Source of the DNA: an uncultured Acholeplasmatales bacterium | GTDB taxonomy: Bacteria > Bacillota_I > Bacilli_A > ML615J-28 > CAG-698 | Reading direction: 5' to 3' | Length of the DNA stretch: 22,924 bases | Assembly (NCBI GenBank): GCA_937877075.1 | Contig: CALEGD010000120.1 | Span: 1-22,924, forward strand | Part shown: piece after piece, positions 1 through 8,963 of the stretch | Layout of the letters: every line of letters begins with the position of its first letter | Numbering within the stretch: the first letter of the stretch is position 1 | The notes under the pieces: generated by a model | What the model was told of the DNA's origin: nothing | The model's database searches: none | The model's input: only the letters and a program-made list of their open reading frames with translations | Made by a program: the position numbers and the translations under genes

Positions 1-469
1 CGCTGTTAACCGGCTCCCCCTGCACGGTAGTACTGGCCAAAAAAAGGAAATACTGGTGAGGTCTTTTGTTTCTAGTATCAACTTGTAAATGTAGGACATC
101 AGTGTTGTTTCTGACAACATCCTCCCTAGTTACTTTCAGTTCAAAACTGGAATTAGAATTCATGTCGTAATCGGTGCTATAGAAGATCATTTCATCAAAA
201 ACCTTAATACCTACATAAAGCCCCATCTCGCCAAAGTGGGTAGTAACATTAACTTCGACTCCCAGTTTTGAGAATGACATAAATTGATTATTTTGATAAT
301 AAACCTCATCAAGAATTCCGTCTACTTTCATATCGGAATCATAAACCAGATCATCAATTCGTTGATATTTATATGAATATTCAGGTAATGAATTAATCGG
401 TGCACAAGCAACCAGGAAAAAAATCAAGACAAACGATGAAATCGTCAACAGATAACGGTATTTTTTCAT
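1..469 (-). CDS. CBM9-like carbohydrate-binding lipoprotein, N-terminal part (runs off window)
   Basis: The reading frame opens with ATG at 469 and stays open to the window edge (156 codons), so it is partial at its 3' end. The N-terminus is a lipoprotein signal peptide, with K-K-Y-R, a hydrophobic core and lipobox L-V-A-C, so the mature protein would be tethered to the outer face of the membrane. After it, the stretch VDGILDEVYY followed by alternating strands (GLYVGIKVFD) resembles the start of the family 9 carbohydrate-binding fold, whose members begin with a DGxLDExxW-type motif. The start lies 1 base after the stop of the GH43 gene, so it is translationally coupled and in the same operon. 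I infer a surface glycan-binding or glycan-processing role; whether a catalytic domain follows cannot be seen. Family assignment is by motif only. Confidence 0.72.
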   Translation of the reverse strand, partial: MKKYRYLLTISSFVLIFFLVACAPINSLPEYSYKYQRIDDLVYDSDMKVDGILDEVYYQNNQFMSFSKLGVEVNVTTHFGEMGLYVGIKVFDEMIFYSTDYDMNSNSSFELKVTREDVVRNNTDVLHLQVDTRNKRPHQYFLFLASTTVQGEPVNS

Positions 470-470
470 C

Positions 471-2192
471 TTATTCACTTTCCTTTCCTAAAACAACAAT
501 TTCAGAAATGGCAATATCGTCAAGTTTTTCACCATAATAATCAACGTTCGTATATTTCTTGGAAATCGTAATCGTAATGCGATCAACCAAAAGCGGTGCG
601 AACTCAACAATCGCCGCTCCTCCAGCCCGCATATATAATTCATCTGTTCGAACATAATCCGGATTAAAGGGAATATTCTTGATAACACCTTTATTATAAA
701 AATTACCGATGTAATTAGCCGGCTTTTCTAAAACAGAAAAGACAATGCTGTCAATACTTTCAAAGGCATAATCATAGTTAAGGCTGTTATAGACCATAAC
801 TGCTGTCACCTTTGTGGGCTGGGTAAATTCCAAAGTTATGGTTGTTTTCCCTTTAAAAATGAATTCCTTATCCAAATCGAAATCATGGAAAGCAATCAAA
901 TCATCATTTAGGTATTTAATTATTTTTTCATCTTGCACATTAGTAGCGGAGATAAGTGCCTCTCTAGCAAGATTTTTATAACCGCTGACGAAACTCGGTA
1001 AAGGCTGCAGGGAATAAGTCGGACCATTAGCATGGAGAACGTCATATCCCAAAGTTTCATTATACCGAAAATTAACTTTATCGATAGCAATTCCCCGTGG
1101 ATTACCAGCTCCGGTAGCACGGTTCCGATGGGCATGATAAACGGCATATAAATCTTCCCCAGCCTTAACGAAACAATGATGTCCGGTTCCACCCATATGA
1201 TCATAATAACTATCGATTCCAAGGACCGGATTAGCTTCCTCAGTTGGAGCTTTAGTAAATGGTCCCAACGGATTTGTAGCGGTCGCAAAGTTGACACTAT
1301 AAAGCCGATTGGAAAAACCAAAAGCAGAATAAGTCAAATAATAGCGTCCGTCATGTTTGATCATAAATGGTCCTTCATCAATATTTGATCCTTCTTCACG
1401 AAGAATCATCTCACCTCCAACTGTATACTTTCCGGCTTCAGTAAGTTGAGTTACAGTATTATAATCTGGGGTCACCATATCTTTCATCTTCATCCCCCAA
1501 ATATTATTAGAGAGATTTGTGGAACTGATGTGAGCGGTAAAATAAAGATAAAAGTCACCGTTATCATCAAAGAAAGGGCTGGCATCAATTACCGGAAATT
1601 CATAATCAAGATCCATTCCCGTTTTAAAGTTAATTGGCGGAGTCAAATTTGTAATAACTTCCCCATTGAGATTAGTGCCGGTCCAAGGAATGAAGGGACC
1701 GACGGGATTGTCTGAAACGGCAATACCGGTATAAAGGCGATCAAAATCATAGGTGCTGTCGCTATAAGCGGTTTCCCTAGTCCCTACTTTGCTCGAAGAT
1801 GTATAATATAGATAAAACTTTCCATCATTTTCGTTATATATGACCTCAGGAGCCCAGAAATGGGAGTTGCACCAAGTTTCTTCCGGAAGTTGCAGGGAAA
1901 AACCTTGTTTTTCCCAATCGACGAGATTCTTTGAACGCATGACCGGAAAACCAAGACCGGTTACATACATATAGAAATACCCGCCATATTCTGAATTCTG
2001 TTCCTCGGAGACATAGATTACAGAGGGGTCTGCAGCCTGAGTCACAAAGAGATCATTTCGGTAGAAAAGCTCGGTATTATAGGTATTATCATCAGAAATG
2101 CCGTCAAAATAGGTAATCAGAAAACTGTTTTTACAGCCGTTTAAAGTAAATGATAAAGTTATGAATAATATCATTAGAAAAAGTTTTTTCAT
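471..2192 (-). CDS. GH43-family glycoside hydrolase, surface lipoprotein
   Basis: The product is 573 aa from the ATG at 2192. An in-frame ATG 33 bases upstream is less likely, because MKKLFLMILF begins a typical lipoprotein signal (lipobox L-N-G-C, Cys20) and is preceded by AAGAGGT. The five-bladed propeller signatures of GH43 are present: ADPSV with the putative general base Asp55, HFWAPEV near 111-117, VIDASPF with the pKa-modulating Asp203, and IDEGPF with the general acid Glu273; GGTGHH near 334-339 also fits. Residues from about 405 (GYKNLAREALISATN) look like the start of a C-terminal beta-sandwich of the F5/8 (CBM32-like) kind. GH43 enzymes cleave arabinosides, xylosides or galactans; the specificity cannot be read here. 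It starts 4 bases after the permease gene and belongs to the same operon. Confidence 0.9.
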   Translation of the reverse strand: MKKLFLMILFITLSFTLNGCKNSFLITYFDGISDDNTYNTELFYRNDLFVTQAADPSVIYVSEEQNSEYGGYFYMYVTGLGFPVMRSKNLVDWEKQGFSLQLPEETWCNSHFWAPEVIYNENDGKFYLYYTSSSKVGTRETAYSDSTYDFDRLYTGIAVSDNPVGPFIPWTGTNLNGEVITNLTPPINFKTGMDLDYEFPVIDASPFFDDNGDFYLYFTAHISSTNLSNNIWGMKMKDMVTPDYNTVTQLTEAGKYTVGGEMILREEGSNIDEGPFMIKHDGRYYLTYSAFGFSNRLYSVNFATATNPLGPFTKAPTEEANPVLGIDSYYDHMGGTGHHCFVKAGEDLYAVYHAHRNRATGAGNPRGIAIDKVNFRYNETLGYDVLHANGPTYSLQPLPSFVSGYKNLAREALISATNVQDEKIIKYLNDDLIAFHDFDLDKEFIFKGKTTITLEFTQPTKVTAVMVYNSLNYDYAFESIDSIVFSVLEKPANYIGNFYNKGVIKNIPFNPDYVRTDELYMRAGGAAIVEFAPLLVDRITITISKKYTNVDYYGEKLDDIAISEIVVLGKESE

Positions 2193-2196
2193 TTTT

Positions 2197-3072
2197 TTAC
2201 CTCTTAATTCCGGAATTGATGGCAATTCCTTTGATAAAATATTTCTGAAGGAAAAAATAGATGACTAAAAGCGGTAAAATGGAGATGACTGCACCGGACA
2301 TGACCGTCTGCCAGTCATTAACATAAGTTCCCATATTCGCCCGTAGAGCTATCTGTAATGTATAAAGATCAGTGCCGGTTAGGTAAAGTAAGGGCCCGGT
2401 ATAATCATTATAACGTCCGATAAAGATTATCATAAACTGAGAAATCAATGCCGGTTTCGCCAAAGGTAGCATAATCCTAATGAAGACCCCAAAATTGCCT
2501 AAGCCGTCAATTTTCGCGGCGTCAATCAATTCATCAGGCATTCCTCTAAAATATTGACGCATAAAAAAGACACAAGCAGCACCGCCAAAAAGACCTGGGA
2601 CCATTAATGGCAGGGGAGTTCTGGTCCAACCGATCAAATCATAAAGCAGATACGAAGGAGTCAGTGTAATGATGCTTGGAATCATCATAGTTAATAGTAA
2701 GGTTGAAAAGATGAAGTTTGCACCCTTGAATTTAATTTTCGCCAGTGCATAGGCTGACATTGTGGCCATAAACAGTCCAACAATAGTCGGTATAAGGTTA
2801 ATCCAAATGGTATTGATTAGTCCTCTGAGGATTGAACTGCCAGTATCAACGCCGCCAGTAACATCCGCAATCAGAATTTTTTGGTAACCACCAAAATGAA
2901 AACCCATTTTTGGCCACCAAGTAAAAACCGGATTAGATGACTCCGCATTATTCTTAACAGAAGTGATCAAAATGATATAAAAAGGAATTACTACAACTAA
3001 AACGAAGATAAGCAGGATTAAATAGGTTAGTGTGAGTTTTTGCTTTTCCGTACGCATTTTGCTTTTAATCAT
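2197..3072 (-). CDS. ABC sugar importer permease, CUT1 family (MalG/LacG type)
   Basis: The 291-aa integral membrane protein has about six hydrophobic segments. The EAA loop that docks the ATPase is clear near residues 175-205: DELIDAAKIDGLGNFGVFIRI followed by LPLAKPAL. This places it in the CUT1 (carbohydrate uptake 1) permeases, in the group that comes second in the operon. The start overlaps the end of the partner permease by 8 bases (ATGATTAA), so the two are translated together, and the GTGG stretch upstream can serve as a ribosome binding site. It would form the channel with the 3065-3985 product and take substrate from the 3985-5670 lipoprotein. The substrate is inferred to be a host-type or complex oligosaccharide from the neighbouring sialidase, GH4 and GH43 genes. 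Confidence 0.93.
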   Translation of the reverse strand: MIKSKMRTEKQKLTLTYLILLIFVLVVVIPFYIILITSVKNNAESSNPVFTWWPKMGFHFGGYQKILIADVTGGVDTGSSILRGLINTIWINLIPTIVGLFMATMSAYALAKIKFKGANFIFSTLLLTMMIPSIITLTPSYLLYDLIGWTRTPLPLMVPGLFGGAACVFFMRQYFRGMPDELIDAAKIDGLGNFGVFIRIMLPLAKPALISQFMIIFIGRYNDYTGPLLYLTGTDLYTLQIALRANMGTYVNDWQTVMSGAVISILPLLVIYFFLQKYFIKGIAINSGIKR

Positions 3073-3985
3073 AGTGCACCCACTTTCTAGACAATTTAAA
3101 ATTAAGGATAGTGATAAGAATAATTCCTAATGCCAGAATCAGGGATACTGCCGCTGATAATCCAAATCCATAGGAAGTTACTCCTTCAAAAGCCATATTA
3201 TAAAGATAAAATACGATTGTCAGAGCAGCGCCATCCGGACCGATTTCACCAGAAGGCACCATGACATGCATTTGAGTAAAAGCCTGCAAGCCACCGATAA
3301 AGCCCATAATCACCATAAAAAAGGTGGTCGGAGAAATAGCCGGCAAGGTAATTTTAAAGAATTTCGCAAACATTCCCGCCCCTTCAATCTCAGCAGCCTC
3401 ATAATAGGAAGAATCGATACTTGAAAGTGCCGCCTGATAGAGGATGATATTAAATCCAGTGCCACTCCAAACGGTAATAACCAAAATGGCAATTCGAAAT
3501 AAGGTAGGATCATTCAGCCAATTCAGCGGTTGAACACCGAACCAACCAAGGACATTATTAACAATTCCGAATTCCGAATTAAACATCCATTTCCACATGA
3601 TGGCAACCGCTACAATTGAACAGACATAGGGGATAAAAAAGATGGACCGAAAAAACTTCTTGCCTTTTATTTTCTGGTTAATAAGGATAGCTATAAAGAG
3701 TCCTAAAATCAGTGAAATCGGAATACTTAGACAATAAAATAGTGTATTAAGCACTGCTTTCTTAAAATTAGGATCGGTGAAAATAAATTTGAGATTTTCC
3801 AACCCGTTAAAGGTCGCATCTTCCAAACGATAACTCTTCAGCTCAGTAAAACTCAGTCCTAAGGAAAGAAGCATCGGAATCAAACCGAAGAGAAAAAAGC
3901 CAAGCAGAGGCCAAATTGCCATCAGCCATCCGCTAAGATTTTTACTTATGCCTTTCTTCCTTTTCTGTTGTTTACAATTCGTCAT
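3065..3985 (-). CDS. ABC sugar importer permease, CUT1 family (MalF/LacF/UgpA type)
   Basis: The product is 306 aa with a basic N-terminus (NCKQQKRKKG), then about six transmembrane helices, and an EAA motif near residues 195-220 (YYEAAEIEGAGMFAKFFKI followed by LPAISPT). The extended periplasm-facing loop typical of the long MalF of enterobacteria is absent, as is normal for Bacillota. The ATG overlaps the stop of the solute-binding gene by one base (TAATG), so translation is coupled. It pairs with the 2197-3072 permease. No ATP-binding subunit is encoded nearby, which is common in CUT1 systems that share one MsmK/MsiK-type ATPase. Confidence 0.93.
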   Translation of the reverse strand: MTNCKQQKRKKGISKNLSGWLMAIWPLLGFFLFGLIPMLLSLGLSFTELKSYRLEDATFNGLENLKFIFTDPNFKKAVLNTLFYCLSIPISLILGLFIAILINQKIKGKKFFRSIFFIPYVCSIVAVAIMWKWMFNSEFGIVNNVLGWFGVQPLNWLNDPTLFRIAILVITVWSGTGFNIILYQAALSSIDSSYYEAAEIEGAGMFAKFFKITLPAISPTTFFMVIMGFIGGLQAFTQMHVMVPSGEIGPDGAALTIVFYLYNMAFEGVTSYGFGLSAAVSLILALGIILITILNFKLSRKWVHYD

Positions 3986-5670
3986 TATTTTTTATACCTC
4001 AATAAGGCCTCATTACTTTTTTCAATATATGTGGCAAAAAATTGGTCGAGAGTCATTTTTCCATTCCGAACTGAACTATTCAAAGCCGTAGCCCATTCCG
4101 TAATCCAAGTTCGGTCCGGCATATACCACCAATCCCCAGGAGTTTGCACTTCTGCTGCTTCCGCAAATACCCGGATATTTTTCGGATCTATTTCATCTTT
4201 GATATAATCATTCGAAAAAGCAATACTCTTTTGATTAGGAAGGTTGAATCCGGTTTGAGCTTGTATGGTTTGAGCTAGCGGTCCGGCCATATATTCAATA
4301 AATTTAAAAGCAAAATCCTTCTTTGAAGAGTTCGACCAAATAGCAAGACTAGTGGAACTGCTGTGAGCGGCATTGCTGCCTTTGATTTTGACAGTTGTCT
4401 CATCACTTTCATAAACCTTATAAATCGGCAGTGGAGCTACATCCCACTCAAAACGCTCACCAATCAATCTTCTTAAGCCGACAACACGGAAGGTATAATC
4501 GACAAGCATGGAAATGTTTTCAGCACTAAAATAACCCGGTTTCCCATATGCCATAACGGTTGATGTTGTCGGGGCAACAGCCAGACCGCCATTAGCCGTA
4601 CTTTGACCAAGCATAACAAAACGGGTAAAGGCTTCACGAGTGCTTGGAAGTTCAAAGACCTTTCCGGCATTGATAAAATCAGCCAGCTTTTCCGAAAGTT
4701 GAATCTTATCGATATATTCAACAAATTCACCTTGCTTATAGGCATTGCCATTGATGGTAATGCTTTCATTAACTAAATAATTAGGAGTATCATCGCCTAG
4801 TGTGAAAGTCCAATCACCGGAACCGGTTGTATCTTCAATACAATCGCCACCAATGCTGAAGGCATAATTAAACCACCATTCGGTGTAATAGCCGTATTGT
4901 GTCGGTGATGAAGGATTATAGGATTTTGTCATAATCATACCCAGATCCTCAATTTCATCCCAGGACATTGGAATCCGATTATTGAAGACCATTACTTCAT
5001 TTTCCAACGGTGGAATCCAGGATACTCCGCTGTAATAAAAATATGGATATTCCCGATAAAACCCTTTCTTCAAAGCACCGGAACTAAGATTGGTACCATG
5101 TGCTTGGTTGAAATTCCTGACATATTCGTCAGTTATATTTTCTTCATCAACACTGATGACAATAATTCCTGCTTTCTCAAAAGCAGTTTTGTTATAGTAA
5201 ATGGCGGTCGTACTAACATCCTTCGGAAGACCATAAAGAGTGTCCTCAGGATTGGAAGTGTTATTTTCAATATTATAGCGATAACGAGAAATAGAGCTTT
5301 CCCACATATCATCAAGATCGAGAGTGCTTGTTTTCATGTATTCATCCAGGGAACTCAAAAAGCCAAGTTTTGCCCATTTTTTAAAATACTTATCTTCAAC
5401 AAAAAAAACATCGGGCCCCCTTCTTCCAGAGAGGGTTTGTTCAATTAAGGTTGTATAACCCTCAGTGCTTACTGGTCTGTATTCCACAACCATGCCCTCT
5501 TCCTTGCCGATTGTATTGTTGAAATTATTGACGATTTCTTGGAAAATCGGAATTTCATCCTGATCGCCCCAGCCCCAAAAATAAAGAGTCTTGGCATCAT
5601 CTTTATTTGAGCAGCCAGTTAAAACCATAATTATTATAATTATTAATGTTTTTAAAAAAACCTTCTTCAT
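3985..5670 (-). CDS. extracellular solute-binding lipoprotein of CUT1 ABC importer
   Basis: The product is 561 aa. The N-terminus MKKVFLKTL, then an Ile-rich core and lipobox L-T-G-C (Cys20), marks a surface lipoprotein. The mature start, TLYFWGWGDQDEIPIFQEIV with a following FNN, is the usual opening of family 1 solute-binding proteins, and RRGPDVFFVED near 80-90 and the Trp/Tyr-rich C-terminal half fit a sugar ligand. At over 550 residues it is longer than most mono/disaccharide binders (about 400-450), which agrees with a large oligosaccharide ligand. The next gene begins on its stop codon. The start has no clear Shine-Dalgarno sequence (see the intergenic entry). The exact ligand is unknown. 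Confidence 0.9.
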   Translation of the reverse strand: MKKVFLKTLIIIIIMVLTGCSNKDDAKTLYFWGWGDQDEIPIFQEIVNNFNNTIGKEEGMVVEYRPVSTEGYTTLIEQTLSGRRGPDVFFVEDKYFKKWAKLGFLSSLDEYMKTSTLDLDDMWESSISRYRYNIENNTSNPEDTLYGLPKDVSTTAIYYNKTAFEKAGIIVISVDEENITDEYVRNFNQAHGTNLSSGALKKGFYREYPYFYYSGVSWIPPLENEVMVFNNRIPMSWDEIEDLGMIMTKSYNPSSPTQYGYYTEWWFNYAFSIGGDCIEDTTGSGDWTFTLGDDTPNYLVNESITINGNAYKQGEFVEYIDKIQLSEKLADFINAGKVFELPSTREAFTRFVMLGQSTANGGLAVAPTTSTVMAYGKPGYFSAENISMLVDYTFRVVGLRRLIGERFEWDVAPLPIYKVYESDETTVKIKGSNAAHSSSTSLAIWSNSSKKDFAFKFIEYMAGPLAQTIQAQTGFNLPNQKSIAFSNDYIKDEIDPKNIRVFAEAAEVQTPGDWWYMPDRTWITEWATALNSSVRNGKMTLDQFFATYIEKSNEALLRYKK

Positions 5671-5889
5671 AATACTTGTATAATATAAAACGCAATTGAT
5701 TAAAGTTTTATATTAAATCCTTTCTTCAATATTTTATCTCAACATAAAAAGTGTTCTAATCATAATGTACTGTGAATTATTATCTGTATTTAGATAGTTT
5801 TGACTATAAGATGATCAAAATCTTATTAAATAAAATGGTAGAATAATCTAAATAACAGTTGGGAATTATAATAAGGTGATATCAGTCTC
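5671..5889. promoter_or_regulatory. 219-base gap splitting the glycan locus; weak promoter and inverted repeat candidates
   Basis: This is the only long gap inside the minus-strand glycan genes. I see no good terminator after the GH4 gene. An inverted repeat TTTTGA-N11-TCAAAA lies at 5798-5820. On the minus strand TTGATC (5818-5813) and TATCTA (5796-5791) are 16 bases apart, a poor promoter match overlapping that repeat. The 40 bases before the solute-binding gene are nearly pure A/T and hold no GGAGG-like site. The importer genes therefore probably have their own promoter or RNA processing site here, but the exact elements are uncertain. Confidence 0.35.
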
Positions 5890-7197
5890 CTATAAATATT
5901 CCGGAAGCCAATCCTTGTGGGCTTCAAATAAATCATCACACATATTTTTGATATCATCCATACTTAATTCTGCAGATGTATGGGGATCAAGGTAGGCTGC
6001 CATATAGACATAATCCTTCCGTTTCGTTCTGGCGGCTTCAAGAACCAGATTCTGAACATTGATATTGGTCCGGTTTAATGCGGCACATTGTTCCGGAAGA
6101 GCTCCCACATAACAAGGATGAATACCATTACGATCAACCAAACAGGGGACCTCAACACAGGCATTCTGAGGAAGATTAGTAATCAGTCCGGTATTCAAGA
6201 CATTCCCGTGAACACGAGACGGCTGATCGGTAATCATAGCTTTGATAATGGAAGCAGCATATTCAAGTGACTTGTTGTGAACGATATTGGAACTTACGAC
6301 TTGTTCACGTTGTACCTTCCATCTTTCAATCTGACGAAGACAACGACGTGGATATTCATCAAGCGGTATCCGGTATTTTTCAATCAGTTCCGGATATTTG
6401 GATTTAATGTAGTAAGGAGTGTATTCCGCATTGTGTTCACTTGATTCGGTAATATAATAATCGAAACGGTGCATTAAATCATGACGGACCAGATCCCAAG
6501 CCATTTTTTCAGTATATTTACCGGAAAGAGACCGTTTTTTGATTTCGGGGTAAAGATCATTACCTTCGCTGTCACTAACCTTCAGTAACCAAGCTTGATG
6601 ATTAATACCGGCCATCTCCCATTTGCATTCAGGATAATATTCTTCCATTTCCAAAGATTTGAAAAGATCTCTGACACAGACTTGAACACTATGGCATAAA
6701 CCAACGGCTTTTACTCCCAAATATCTTTGAATATAACCGGTTATCATTGCCATCGGATTTACATAATTGATGAAAAGTGCATCCGGGCAGACTTTTCTAA
6801 TATCGGCACAGAAATCTTCAATAACCGGAATTGTTCTTAAAGCCCGAAAAATACCGCCGATACCCAAAGTATCAGCTATGGTCTGCCTTAGACCGTATTT
6901 TTTTGGTATTTCAAAGTCATTTACTGTACAAGGTTCATATCCGCCGATTTGTACGGCATTAATAACAAAATCAGCGTCCCTCAAGGCTTCAAGACGGTTA
7001 TGATAAGCTTTTATCTTAGCTTTCCCTTGGTAATTACGATTAATGTTTTCCAGCATCTGCCTCGAATCATCGAGTCTTTGATGATCAATATCAAATAAGG
7101 CAATTTCAAATTCTCCTAATTCGGGAGTAAGAATACAATCACCGAGAACGGATTTCGCAAAAATCGTACTTCCGGCACCTAAAAATGTAATTTTCAT
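5890..7197 (-). CDS. GH4 family alpha-galactosidase/alpha-glucosidase (NAD- and Mn-dependent)
   Basis: The product is 435 aa, the usual GH4 length. The N-terminus is a Rossmann NAD-binding motif (ITFLGAGSTIF, residues 3-13) followed by FDID near 35-38. The metal-binding residues are visible: Cys168-His169 in GLCHSVQ and His200 in GINHQAW; NPMA at 147-150 and the C-terminal block NTGLITNLPQNACVEVPCLV are typical of the MelA/AglA branch. These enzymes act in the cytoplasm by an NAD-assisted oxidation-elimination mechanism and need Mn2+ and reducing conditions. There is no signal peptide. It begins 1 base after nanA, whose end supplies the ribosome binding site. Substrate could be alpha-galactosides, alpha-glucosides, alpha-glucuronides or alpha-GalNAc; the motif set favours the alpha-galactosidase branch. 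Confidence 0.9.
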   Translation of the reverse strand: MKITFLGAGSTIFAKSVLGDCILTPELGEFEIALFDIDHQRLDDSRQMLENINRNYQGKAKIKAYHNRLEALRDADFVINAVQIGGYEPCTVNDFEIPKKYGLRQTIADTLGIGGIFRALRTIPVIEDFCADIRKVCPDALFINYVNPMAMITGYIQRYLGVKAVGLCHSVQVCVRDLFKSLEMEEYYPECKWEMAGINHQAWLLKVSDSEGNDLYPEIKKRSLSGKYTEKMAWDLVRHDLMHRFDYYITESSEHNAEYTPYYIKSKYPELIEKYRIPLDEYPRRCLRQIERWKVQREQVVSSNIVHNKSLEYAASIIKAMITDQPSRVHGNVLNTGLITNLPQNACVEVPCLVDRNGIHPCYVGALPEQCAALNRTNINVQNLVLEAARTKRKDYVYMAAYLDPHTSAELSMDDIKNMCDDLFEAHKDWLPEYL

Positions 7198-7198
7198 C

Positions 7199-8080
7199 TT
7201 ATTTCTCCTCTTTAAGTTTATTGGCTATTTTCTCAATAGCAATTTTTCCGGCATCCGTTAAGGGAAGGAATGGCTTTCTACATTCTCCCATCGGAATTCC
7301 AAGTTTGGTAAGTATTTCTTTTTCGGAGTTAAAAACCCCATATTTAATCAGTTCGGAAATGATGTCGTTGACTTCTCCTTGAACAGCTCTAGCTTTTTCA
7401 ATCTTTCCAGCTTTAAAATTATTATAGATCGCTAAAATTTTATCCGGCATAAAGTTATAAGTGCTACCGATGCCGCCATCAGCTCCCATGGTAAGACCTG
7501 CTAGCAGCATTTCATCATAGCCATTATAAACAATGATCTTACGTTTCAACTTTTTAAACCTTTCTAAAGTATAAAGATCTTGGGAAGTGTGTTTGATGCC
7601 GATGAAACGCTCGTCTGCAAAGAAATCTTCAGCCATTCCTGAAGTGAAATTAAAACCTCCAGAATTCGGAAAATTATAGATAATCATCGGAAGGTTAACC
7701 GAAGAGACGATATCCTGATAATATGCTTTAATCGCTTCAAAAGAAAAGCCATAATAGAACGGTGCAACCGCGCTTATTGCATCATAACCTAAACTTTCCG
7801 CAACACATGCCATTTCTATTGCATCATTCGTACAAATGGTACCAACATGTCCGATTAAAGTTGCGCGACCTGAATTTATTTTCGAAACAAATTTTAAAAT
7901 CTCGATTCTCTCGGCAGTTGACATCAACATTCCTTCGCCTGTGCTTCCGCACACATAAAAGCCATTTATTCCTTTAACTAAATTGAACTCAATTAGTTTT
8001 TCTAAGGAATCAAAATTGATCTTTCCGGTTTGATCGAAAGGTGTCAATAAAGCTGTGAATATGCCTTTGAATTTTTCCAT
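7199..8080 (-). CDS. nanA: N-acetylneuraminate lyase
   Basis: The product is 293 aa from the ATG at 8080, which is preceded by AAGGAG; a longer reading from 8143 would overlap the upstream kinase gene and lacks a site. It is a DHDPS/NAL-family TIM barrel. Key residues match sialic acid lyases: GSTGE at 45-49, Tyr135 in IIYNFP, the Schiff-base Lys163 in GIKHTS, and GSTYN at 205-209, a segment characteristic of NAL rather than dihydrodipicolinate synthase. It splits Neu5Ac into pyruvate and N-acetylmannosamine in the cytoplasm. It starts 1 base after the ROK kinase stop and is followed after 1 base by the GH4 gene. Operon context with nanE and a sialidase makes the sialic acid role very likely. 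Confidence 0.95.
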   Translation of the reverse strand: MEKFKGIFTALLTPFDQTGKINFDSLEKLIEFNLVKGINGFYVCGSTGEGMLMSTAERIEILKFVSKINSGRATLIGHVGTICTNDAIEMACVAESLGYDAISAVAPFYYGFSFEAIKAYYQDIVSSVNLPMIIYNFPNSGGFNFTSGMAEDFFADERFIGIKHTSQDLYTLERFKKLKRKIIVYNGYDEMLLAGLTMGADGGIGSTYNFMPDKILAIYNNFKAGKIEKARAVQGEVNDIISELIKYGVFNSEKEILTKLGIPMGECRKPFLPLTDAGKIAIEKIANKLKEEK

Positions 8081-8081
8081 T

Positions 8082-8963
8082 TTATTCTCCTTCAATAAAA
8101 TTGTTTTCAGCAAGATAGGCAATCCCGATAATACCGCTATCATTTCCTAAGTCGGCTGGAACAATTTTAATATTTGTCTGATTCTTTTCCATTAATCGAT
8201 CCCACCAGAAATCAGTTGTCATAATCAAGCCACCGCCGATGATAATTACTTCCGGATCAAAGATGGCATTATAATTCTCAATTACACTGATAAGATCATT
8301 GGTGAATTCTTCAACTATTTTGGCTATCAAATTATGATCTTCACAGGTGAAAATCTCATTTACATCAAAAAAATTACTGCCGTTTATTTCTGCGGTTTTC
8401 AAAAGACCTTTTGCGGAAATATAAGCTTCAATACAGCCTTTCTTACCACAGGGGCACGGTCTTCCGTTCTTATAGAGAGTGGTATGTCCTAAACGTGAAG
8501 CCCGAAATTCCTTTCCGAACAGCAACTTACTATTTGAGATGACCCCACCACCAACACCGGTCCCTAAAGTTAACATCACAACCTCCTTCAATCCTTTTCC
8601 GGCTCCGTAAATATACTCGCCAAGTAGAGCAGAGAGGCTATCGTTGAGAACAACAGTTTTTCGGTGATATCTGTCTTCAATTAGTTTTTTTAAGCAAAGT
8701 CCGCTATAATCCGGCATTGAATCTGTAGCATAAATAACCGAGCCAGTCAGTGGATTAATGTCACCGGTAGAAGAAATGCCAATCGGGCAGTTCGGTTCGG
8801 TTTCATCAAGTAGTTCTTCAATTACAGCAAATAAGGATTTCTTGAATTCTTCAATTCCTAATTGAATATTCGTCATACGCTTTGCAAATAAAAGTATTTC
8901 TCCGTTTTCAACAATTCCGCCTTTGATGGTAGTTCCTCCGATATCAACGCCGATAATCTTCAT
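8082..8963 (-). CDS. nanK: ROK-family kinase, likely N-acetylmannosamine kinase
   Basis: The product is 293 aa. The ATP phosphate-binding loop DIGGTTIKGG lies at 7-16, the catalytic Asp108 is in LNDS, GTGVGGG is at 135-140, and the ROK zinc site is intact (His160, then Cys170, Cys172 and Cys177 in CPCGKKGCIEAY). No N-terminal helix-turn-helix is present, so it is an enzyme rather than a ROK repressor. The ATG overlaps the stop of nanE by four bases (ATGA). Position between nanE and nanA points to phosphorylation of N-acetylmannosamine to ManNAc-6-phosphate. Sequence alone would also allow a glucokinase or fructokinase; the neighbourhood decides. Confidence 0.88.
   Translation of the reverse strand: MKIIGVDIGGTTIKGGIVENGEILLFAKRMTNIQLGIEEFKKSLFAVIEELLDETEPNCPIGISSTGDINPLTGSVIYATDSMPDYSGLCLKKLIEDRYHRKTVVLNDSLSALLGEYIYGAGKGLKEVVMLTLGTGVGGGVISNSKLLFGKEFRASRLGHTTLYKNGRPCPCGKKGCIEAYISAKGLLKTAEINGSNFFDVNEIFTCEDHNLIAKIVEEFTNDLISVIENYNAIFDPEVIIIGGGLIMTTDFWWDRLMEKNQTNIKIVPADLGNDSGIIGIAYLAENNFIEGE

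Noticed and set aside
5098..5448. 116-aa plus-strand ORF inside the solute-binding gene
   Set aside because: Antisense shadow of a well-supported lipoprotein gene.
7199..8143. Dihydrodipicolinate synthase instead of NanA
   Set aside because: The GSTYN segment and the nanE/nanK/sialidase neighbours favour sialic acid lyase.
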